60,911 nt of DNA from Caballeronia choica. Lineage in GTDB: Bacteria > Pseudomonadota > Gammaproteobacteria > Burkholderiales > Burkholderiaceae. Shown here in pieces: positions 55,884-60,911 of the stretch; the first letter of the stretch is position 1, and every line of letters begins with the position of its first letter. The notes under the pieces were generated by a model, which was not told the DNA's origin, ran no database searches, and worked only from the letters and a program-made list of their open reading frames with translations. The position numbers and the translations under genes are program-made. The stretch spans positions 1-60,911 of the forward strand of contig NZ_FCON02000041.1 of assembly GCF_001544535.1 (NCBI RefSeq), given 5' to 3'.

Positions 55884-57266
55884 ATGAATTCTCAAACCGA
55901 CCTCCCCCCCGTCCCGTCGCAGGTTGCAGACGCGCCCGCGGCCGAACCGGAAGCGCCGAATCCGCACGGCCAGTTCGTCGACTGGATGCGTTCCGTCGCG
56001 CCGTATATCCACGCGTTCCGCAACAAGACGTTCGTCGTCGCGTTCGGCGGTGAACTCGTGCAGGAAGGCCGGCTCAACGCGCTCGTGCAGGACGTCGGCC
56101 TGTTGCACGCGATGGGCATCAACGTCGTGCTCGTGCACGGTTCGCGCCCGCAGCTCGACGAGCAGTTGAGCCTGCATGGCGTGGAATCGTCGTTCTCGCA
56201 CGGACTGCGCATCACCGACGCCCGCGCGCTCGAATCCGCCAAGGAAGCGGCCGGCGAAGTGCGCCTCGACATCGAGGCCGCCATCAGCCAGGGCTTGCCG
56301 AACACGCCGATGGCGCACGCGCACATCAGCGTCGTGTCGGGCAATTTTGTGACGGCGCGACCGGTCGGCATCCTGGACGGCGTCGATTTCCAGCACACGG
56401 GTGTCGTGCGCAAGATCGACGGCGATTCCATCCGCCAGTCGCTGGCGAGCAACAAGCTCGTGCTGCTGTCCTCGCTCGGCTTTTCGCCGACCGGCGAGGC
56501 GTTCAACCTGTCGATGGAAGATGTCGCCTCCGCCGCGGCCATCGCGCTGCGCGCCGACAAGATCATCTTCGTCACGGAGATCGACGGCCTCGTCGACCCG
56601 GAAGGCGAGCTGATGCGCGAAATGTCGCTCGACGACGCCTATCGTCTGCACGAAGGCGGCGAACTGCAGGGCGACGCCGCGTTCTACCTGAAACATGCGA
56701 TCCGCGCCTGCCGCGGCGGCGTGGCGCGGGCGCACATCATCCCTTACGCGCTCGACGGCAGCGTGCTGCTCGAACTGTTCCTGCACGACGGCGTCGGCAC
56801 GATGATCTCGTACGAGAATCTCGAAAGCCTTCGCGAAGCAACGCCGGACGACGTCGGCGGCATTCTCACGCTGATCGAGCCGCTCGAATCCGACGGCACG
56901 CTCGTGCGGCGCGGGCGTCACCAGATCGAGCGCGACATCGACCACTTCTCGGTGATCGAGCACGACGGCGTGCTGTTCGGCTGCGCGGCGCTTTACCCGT
57001 ACACGCAGGAGCGTATCGGCGAGATGGCGTGCCTGACGGTGGCGCCCGAGGCGCAAGGCTCCGGCGACGGCGAGCGGCTGCTGAAGCGCATCGAGCAACG
57101 CGCCCGCGCGCGCGGCCTCACGCATATCTTCGTGCTGACGACGCGCACCGAGCACTGGTTCCTGAAACGCGGCTTCGTGAAAGTCAACGTCGACGATTTG
57201 CCGGAAGACCGCCGCCGGCTCTATAACTGGCAACGCAAGTCGCTCGTGCTGAAAAAACAGCTGTAG
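55884..57266 (+). CDS. argA: N-acetylglutamate synthase ArgA
   Basis: The first step of arginine synthesis: glutamate plus acetyl-CoA to N-acetylglutamate. 460 residues from ATG 55884 (MNSQTDLPPVPSQVADAP). The N-terminal amino-acid-kinase fold (about residues 40-300; NKTFVVAFGGELVQ and GINVVLVHGSRPQLDEQ) binds arginine as inhibitor, and the C-terminal GNAT domain (about 310-455; EMACLTVAPEAQGSGDGERL) carries catalysis. This is the classical ArgA architecture. Its start codon sits 6 bp after a TATAAT, so there is little room for a 5' leader. Confidence 0.96.
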   Translation: MNSQTDLPPVPSQVADAPAAEPEAPNPHGQFVDWMRSVAPYIHAFRNKTFVVAFGGELVQEGRLNALVQDVGLLHAMGINVVLVHGSRPQLDEQLSLHGVESSFSHGLRITDARALESAKEAAGEVRLDIEAAISQGLPNTPMAHAHISVVSGNFVTARPVGILDGVDFQHTGVVRKIDGDSIRQSLASNKLVLLSSLGFSPTGEAFNLSMEDVASAAAIALRADKIIFVTEIDGLVDPEGELMREMSLDDAYRLHEGGELQGDAAFYLKHAIRACRGGVARAHIIPYALDGSVLLELFLHDGVGTMISYENLESLREATPDDVGGILTLIEPLESDGTLVRRGRHQIERDIDHFSVIEHDGVLFGCAALYPYTQERIGEMACLTVAPEAQGSGDGERLLKRIEQRARARGLTHIFVLTTRTEHWFLKRGFVKVNVDDLPEDRRRLYNWQRKSLVLKKQL

Positions 57267-57391
57267 ACCACATTCCGGGCGGCCGCAGGTTTCGATGAAA
57301 ATCGCGACGCCCCGCTACCCCCGATATGGCAACCACGGGACCAGAATAATGCGCTAGCCGCCAACTCTGGTCGACACAGGAGAAACACACA

Positions 57392-57664
57392 ATGGCCCGA
57401 ATGGTTCAATGCGCGAAGCTCGGCAAGGAAGCCGAAGGACTCGATTTCCCTCCGCTGCCGGGCGAACTCGGCAAGCGGATCTACGAAACGGTGTCGAAGG
57501 AAGCGTGGCAAGGCTGGCTCAAGCAGCAGACCATGCTGATCAACGAAAATCGTCTCAACATGGCCGATCCGCGCGCGCGCCAGTATCTATTGAAGCAGAC
57601 GGAGAAGTATTTCTTCGGCGAAGGCGCCGATACCGCTTCGGGTTATGTCCCGCCGCAGAGCTGA
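57392..57664 (+). CDS. yggX: Oxidative damage protection protein YggX
   Basis: A 90-residue Fe(II)-trafficking family protein that protects labile Fe-S clusters. It begins [20 protein letters not shown] with the conserved Cys, and has [20 protein letters not shown] and NLMEMADP-like [19 protein letters not shown] precedes the ATG. It lies 125 bp after argA; the function fits with the isc operon elsewhere in the window. Confidence 0.95.
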   Translation: MARMVQCAKLGKEAEGLDFPPLPGELGKRIYETVSKEAWQGWLKQQTMLINENRLNMADPRARQYLLKQTEKYFFGEGADTASGYVPPQS

Positions 57665-57683
57665 AACCGGCTCCGCAGCATCG

Positions 57684-57713
57684 AAAAACCGGTCCTCCGC
57701 GACCGGTTTTTTT
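57684..57713 (+). terminator. Rho-independent terminator after yggX
   Basis: An 11-bp perfect stem, AAAAACCGGTC (57684-57694) and GACCGGTTTTT (57701-57711), with loop CTCCGC and further T. Confidence 0.88.
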
Positions 57714-58296
57714 ACGCGAGCCAGGCCCGCGCGATGCCCTGTTAAGCGTACGCTCACAAATTCCGCAATCCAACGCCACACAAGGGATTCAAGCCTTTTC
57801 AAGATGATATGAAAACCGCCCGGTTTGCGCATCGTGCGTCATCGTGATATCATCTTCTTCTTTCCAACAGCAATTCACCTTCATTCACGCACACGAGCTT
57901 CGATGGTCAATCCGTCTGGCAACATGTGATTCGTGACAGTTTTATACAAAGAGGCTTGTCGGTTTCAGCAGTACGCCGGCCTTTTTCGTTTCAAGCCTTC
58001 TTTTCGTCGACGTGGCGGCACACCTGCGGCAACTTTCGAGTTCGCCGTCCGCTAACGTCCAATTCGCGCTGTTTTCATCGAGTGCACTTTCGCGACTTCC
58101 TGCGATGCGCGGGCTTTGCTTTTTGCTTCGGAAAGTCCGGGCCGCGGGCGACACCCGCCAACCATGCCTTCCGGCATCGTCGCGAAACTGCACTTTGAAC
58201 AGCATGTCCTGGCAATACGCGCTTGAAGCAGTCTGAACGAGCGCGCCGGTTGCGTTCCTCGCGGACCCCGGCATTGAACACGGAGCTACCCCACCC
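57714..58296. other. Long intergenic region upstream of MHS transporter
   Basis: About 580 bp without a credible gene; translated frames are Arg/Phe/Ser-rich and shadow-like. It contains a promoter candidate (57825-57853), which would leave an unusually long leader of about 430 nt. No known riboswitch was recognised. Confidence 0.5.
57825..57853 (+). promoter_or_regulatory. Candidate promoter upstream of the MHS transporter
   Basis: TTGCGC (57825-57830) and TATCAT (57848-57853) are spaced by 17 bp. Other AT-rich stretches nearer the gene (around 57940) could also serve. Confidence 0.4.
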
Positions 58297-59778
58297 ATGA
58301 CCGCCCTACACGACGGCCTTTGGAGCACACACGAACAGCAACACGACCGACGCGCGGACCTCACCGTCGACGACATCACCATCGTCGACCAATCGCTTCT
58401 CAAGCGCGCGGTCGGCGCGATGGCGATCGGCAACGCGATGGAATGGTTCGACTTCGGCGTCTACAGCTACATCGCCGTGACGCTCGGCAAGGTGTTCTTC
58501 CCGTCGAGCAATCCTGCCGCGCAGTTGCTCGCCACCTTCGGCACGTTCGCCGCCGCGTTCCTCGTGCGCCCGCTCGGGGGCATGGTGTTCGGCCCGCTCG
58601 GCGACCGCATCGGCAGGAAGCGCGTGCTCGCGATGACCATGATCATGATGGCAATCGGCACGTTCTGTATCGGCCTGATTCCGAGCTATTCGTCGATCGG
58701 CATCTTCGCGCCGCTCCTGCTGCTCGTCGCACGGCTGCTGCAGGGCTTCTCGACCGGTGGCGAGTACGGCGGCGCGGCCACCTTCATCGCCGAATTCTCG
58801 CCGGACAAGAAGCGTGGCTTCATGTCGAGCTTCCTCGAATTCGGCACGCTCGTCGGCTACGTGCTGGGCGCGGGTGTCGTCGCGGTGCTCACGGCCACGC
58901 TGTCGCAGGAGTCGCTGCTGTCGTGGGGCTGGCGCATTCCGTTCCTCGTCGCCGGACCGCTCGGGCTGATCGGCCTCTACATCCGCATGAAGCTCGAGGA
59001 AACGCCCGCGTTCCAGCGTGAAGCCGACAAGCGCGAATCCGAAGCGCACGCGACGCCCAAGCAGCAATTCCGCGACACGCTGATGAAGCAATGGAAGCCG
59101 CTGCTGCAATGCGTCGGCCTCGTGCTGATCTTCAACGTGACCGATTACATGGCGCTCTCGTACCTGCCGAGCTATCTGTCGGCGACGCTCAAGTTCAACG
59201 AGACGCACGGGCTTTTCATCGTGCTCGTCGTAATGGTCCTGATGATGCCGATGACGTTGTTCGCCGGCCACCTGTCGGACAAGATCGGCCGCAAGCCCGT
59301 GATGCTGGCGGGTTGCATCGGCTTGCTCGTGCTGTCGATTCCGGCGCTCCAGCTCATTCGCATGGGAACGATCGCGCCGATCTTCAGCGGCATGATGATT
59401 CTCGGCGTGATGCTGTCGTGCTTCACCGGCGTGATGCCGTCGGCGCTGCCGGCGCTCTTCCCGACCAGGATCCGCTACGGCGCGCTCGCGATCGGCTTCA
59501 ACGTGTCGGTGTCGCTCTTCGGCGGGACGACGCCGCTCGTGACCGCCTGGCTCGTCGATGCGACCGGCAACCTGATGATGCCCGCGTATTACCTGATGGG
59601 CGCGTCGGTGATCGGGATCGTGTCGGTGCTCGCGCTGCACGAGACCGCGAAGAAGCCGCTGAAGGGCTCGCCGCCCGCAGTCGCAAGCCGCGCCGAAGCG
59701 CATGCGGTGTTGCGCGGCGCTCGCGAAGCCGCGGCGATGGACGACGAGCGTTTCCCGGAAGGCACGGTTCGGGCGTGA
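58297..59778 (+). CDS. MFS transporter, metabolite:H+ symporter (ProP-like)
   Basis: A 493-residue inner-membrane symporter with about 12 membrane segments. The MFS signature loops are FGPLGDRIGRKRVLAM (loop 2-3) and LSDKIGRKPVMLAG (loop 8-9). The opening AIGNAMEWFDFGVYSYIAV is typical of the MHS/ProP subfamily that takes up proline, glycine betaine, citrate or similar organic acids; GFSTGGEYGGAATFIAEFSP is another subfamily hallmark. ProP's C-terminal coiled coil is not evident, so an osmosensing role is uncertain. Confidence 0.9.
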   Translation: MTALHDGLWSTHEQQHDRRADLTVDDITIVDQSLLKRAVGAMAIGNAMEWFDFGVYSYIAVTLGKVFFPSSNPAAQLLATFGTFAAAFLVRPLGGMVFGPLGDRIGRKRVLAMTMIMMAIGTFCIGLIPSYSSIGIFAPLLLLVARLLQGFSTGGEYGGAATFIAEFSPDKKRGFMSSFLEFGTLVGYVLGAGVVAVLTATLSQESLLSWGWRIPFLVAGPLGLIGLYIRMKLEETPAFQREADKRESEAHATPKQQFRDTLMKQWKPLLQCVGLVLIFNVTDYMALSYLPSYLSATLKFNETHGLFIVLVVMVLMMPMTLFAGHLSDKIGRKPVMLAGCIGLLVLSIPALQLIRMGTIAPIFSGMMILGVMLSCFTGVMPSALPALFPTRIRYGALAIGFNVSVSLFGGTTPLVTAWLVDATGNLMMPAYYLMGASVIGIVSVLALHETAKKPLKGSPPAVASRAEAHAVLRGAREAAAMDDERFPEGTVRA

Positions 59779-59804
59779 TCGCGCTGTCGAATGTGAAGTG
59801 AACC

Positions 59805-59836
59805 AAGCCGGCGCATGCACTTGTGCCGGCTTTTTT
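59805..59836. terminator. Terminator between MHS transporter and YfcE-like gene
   Basis: AAGCCGGC (59805-59812) and GCCGGCTT (59825-59832), with a 12-nt loop and TTTT following. The genes on the two sides converge. Confidence 0.75.
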
Positions 59837-59840
59837 CTGC

Positions 59841-60305
59841 CTAGTCGAGAAGCGGCACGATGCGCGCTTCGAGTTTGCCGCGTTCGATCGTCAGCAAGCC
59901 GAGCGTCACGGGCAGCGTGAAGCGTCGCGGCCCCGCGCTGCCCGGATTGACGAACAGCACGCCGTCGCGTCGCTCGATCAGCGGCTTGTGCGAGTGCCCC
60001 GTCACCACGACGTCGATGCCCGCGAGTTCGCGCGGCACGTCGGCGATATCGTGGACGACGAAAATCGTTACGCCGCCGACAGTGAGCGTCGTCGCTTCCG
60101 GAAGTTCGTCGATGCGCTCGCCGGAATCGTTGTTGCCGCGCACGACGGTGAGGGGCGCGAGTTCCGCGAGTGCATCGAGGACCGTCGGACGGCAGATGTC
60201 GCCCGCATGGACGATCCGGTCGCAGCCTCGCAGCGCCGCGAGCGCTTCGGGACGCACGAGGTTATGCGTGTCGGAAATCAGGCCGATGCTGAGCGCTGTG
60301 GACAT
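59841..60305 (-). CDS. YfcE/MJ0936-family phosphodiesterase
   Basis: About 154 residues from ATG 60305 (MSTALSIGLISDTHNLV). The calcineurin-like metallophosphoesterase motifs are in order: GLISDTHN, DRIVHAGDI, VVRGNNDSGE, VVHDIADVP (replacing the usual VxHG) and VVTGHSHKP. It hydrolyses phosphodiesters in vitro; the physiological substrate is unknown. The longer frame to 60353 adds residues without family match. Confidence 0.9.
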   Translation of the reverse strand: MSTALSIGLISDTHNLVRPEALAALRGCDRIVHAGDICRPTVLDALAELAPLTVVRGNNDSGERIDELPEATTLTVGGVTIFVVHDIADVPRELAGIDVVVTGHSHKPLIERRDGVLFVNPGSAGPRRFTLPVTLGLLTIERGKLEARIVPLLD

Positions 60306-60440
60306 GATCGTCGGCGGTTGGGCGGGTGAGCTTGCGTGTAACGAGCGTAGCACGCTCGAGTTGAACCGTCCCGCCGACTCTTACGCGATTCGCAAAAATG
60401 AATCCCAATCTGCGCGCTTAAATGTTCTTAATCATCTCCT

Positions 60441-60446
60441 TACAAT
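60441..60446 (+). promoter_or_regulatory. Candidate -10 box for the DUF4148 gene
   Basis: TACAAT lies about 60 nt before the ATG; the -35 (TTAAAT near 60418-60423) is weak. Confidence 0.4.
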
Positions 60447-60508
60447 GCAATCACTGGCTGCGAACAAGGGTTCGCGGCAAAGAGAAAACCATCTGGAGGT
60501 AGTTCATC

Positions 60509-60817
60509 ATGAAGTCGCTGATCCAAGCCGTTGTCGTCGCCGCCGTTCTCGCTGCTCCGGTCGCATCGTTCGCTCAATCGAACGCGCCGGTGACTCGTGC
60601 TCAAGTGCGCGCTGAACTCGTCCAGCTCGAGAAGGCCGGCTACAACCCGAACGCGAACGATACGGAATACCCGGGGAACCTCCAAGCCGCACAAGCGCGC
60701 GTTCTCGCGCAGAACGATGCAGCGCAGACGAGCTACGGCGCGTCGGCCAGCGGCTCGGCCCAGTCCGGCCGCGTGGCGCCGGCCGGTGCCGTGCAACCCG
60801 TGTATTTCGGGCAATAA
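60509..60817 (+). CDS. DUF4148 exported protein
   Basis: A 102-residue protein with a signal peptide (SLIQAVVVAAVLAAPVASFA, cleaved before QSNAPV). The DUF4148 core is LTRAQVRAEL-like VTRAQVRAELVQLEKAGYNP, followed by NDTEYPGNLQAAQARV. The tail is Gly/Ser/Ala-rich. A strong ribosome site GGAGGT is at 60495-60500. These proteins are abundant and multicopy in Burkholderia-group genomes; the function is unknown. Nothing is seen in the remaining 94 bases of the window. Confidence 0.88.
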   Translation: MKSLIQAVVVAAVLAAPVASFAQSNAPVTRAQVRAELVQLEKAGYNPNANDTEYPGNLQAAQARVLAQNDAAQTSYGASASGSAQSGRVAPAGAVQPVYFGQ

Positions 60818-60911
60818 GGCAGTCATTCGGGTGGCGATCGGAACGCGCGGGGTTTCGTAGCGGGAGGGATCGCCAAGTCCGTGAAAGAGGCTCGGGTCGC
60901 GCGGCATGTCG

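Overview
The window is a gene-dense, high-GC chromosomal segment. Gene content and order point to a betaproteobacterium of the family Burkholderiaceae, most likely a Paraburkholderia/Caballeronia/Burkholderia-type organism. Supporting signs are prfB-lysS, an iscRSUA-hscBA-fdx-iscX cluster next to a low-molecular-weight phosphatase, aceEF-lpdA with a FixL/FixJ-like pair behind it, a PhaP phasin, a DUF4148 protein, an ntrBC-glnA block and a YadA-type trimeric adhesin. The genus is inferred from gene content only; no rRNA or tRNA gene is visible.

Layout. 0.3-4.2 kb: prfB (with its programmed +1 frameshift), lysS and a glycine-zipper envelope protein, all on +. 4.3-10.2 kb: the complete iron-sulfur cluster operon on -, with a promoter overlapped by two IscR type-1-like sites. 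10.3-16.8 kb: tyrosine phosphatase, two small envelope/hypothetical proteins, an IclR regulator, a PBP7-type endopeptidase, a possible 54-aa gene, a histone-deacetylase-family hydrolase and the phasin. 17-24 kb: pyruvate dehydrogenase operon aceE-aceF-lpdA on -, in which the E3 subunit carries two lipoyl domains. 24.1-30.2 kb: PAS sensor kinase and response regulator, then DUF3300 and DUF2950 exported proteins. 30.5-35 kb: folD, prlC and a cytosine-deaminase-like amidohydrolase. 35.1-37 kb: a small accessory module (winged-helix regulator plus AbiEii-like nucleotidyltransferase) behind a long palindrome. 37-42.2 kb: exonuclease III, then ntrC, ntrB and glnA on -, with a sigma-54 promoter and NtrC site upstream of glnA. 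42.5-47 kb: rhodanese, CinA-like protein, EI24 membrane protein, fatty-acid hydroxylase/sterol desaturase and a YncE-like beta-propeller. 47.4-51.1 kb: trimeric autotransporter plus a BamE-like lipoprotein. 51.2-60.9 kb: hrpA and argA facing away from each other across 22 bp, yggX, an MHS-family transporter, a YfcE-like phosphodiesterase and a DUF4148 protein.

Most of the window is core housekeeping: translation, Fe-S assembly, central carbon, nitrogen control and one-carbon metabolism. The clearest accessory locus is the two-gene 35.1-37.0 kb module, whose architecture (DNA-binding protein first, nucleotidyltransferase second, 7-nt overlap, strong inverted repeat at the promoter) looks like an AbiE-type toxin-antitoxin or defence unit. 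Other points worth a second look are the extra lipoyl domain in LpdA, the shared palindromic -10 between hrpA and argA, a six-tract G-quadruplex candidate in front of prfB, and an adhesin partner lipoprotein that has a BamE-like part but no OmpA-like domain.
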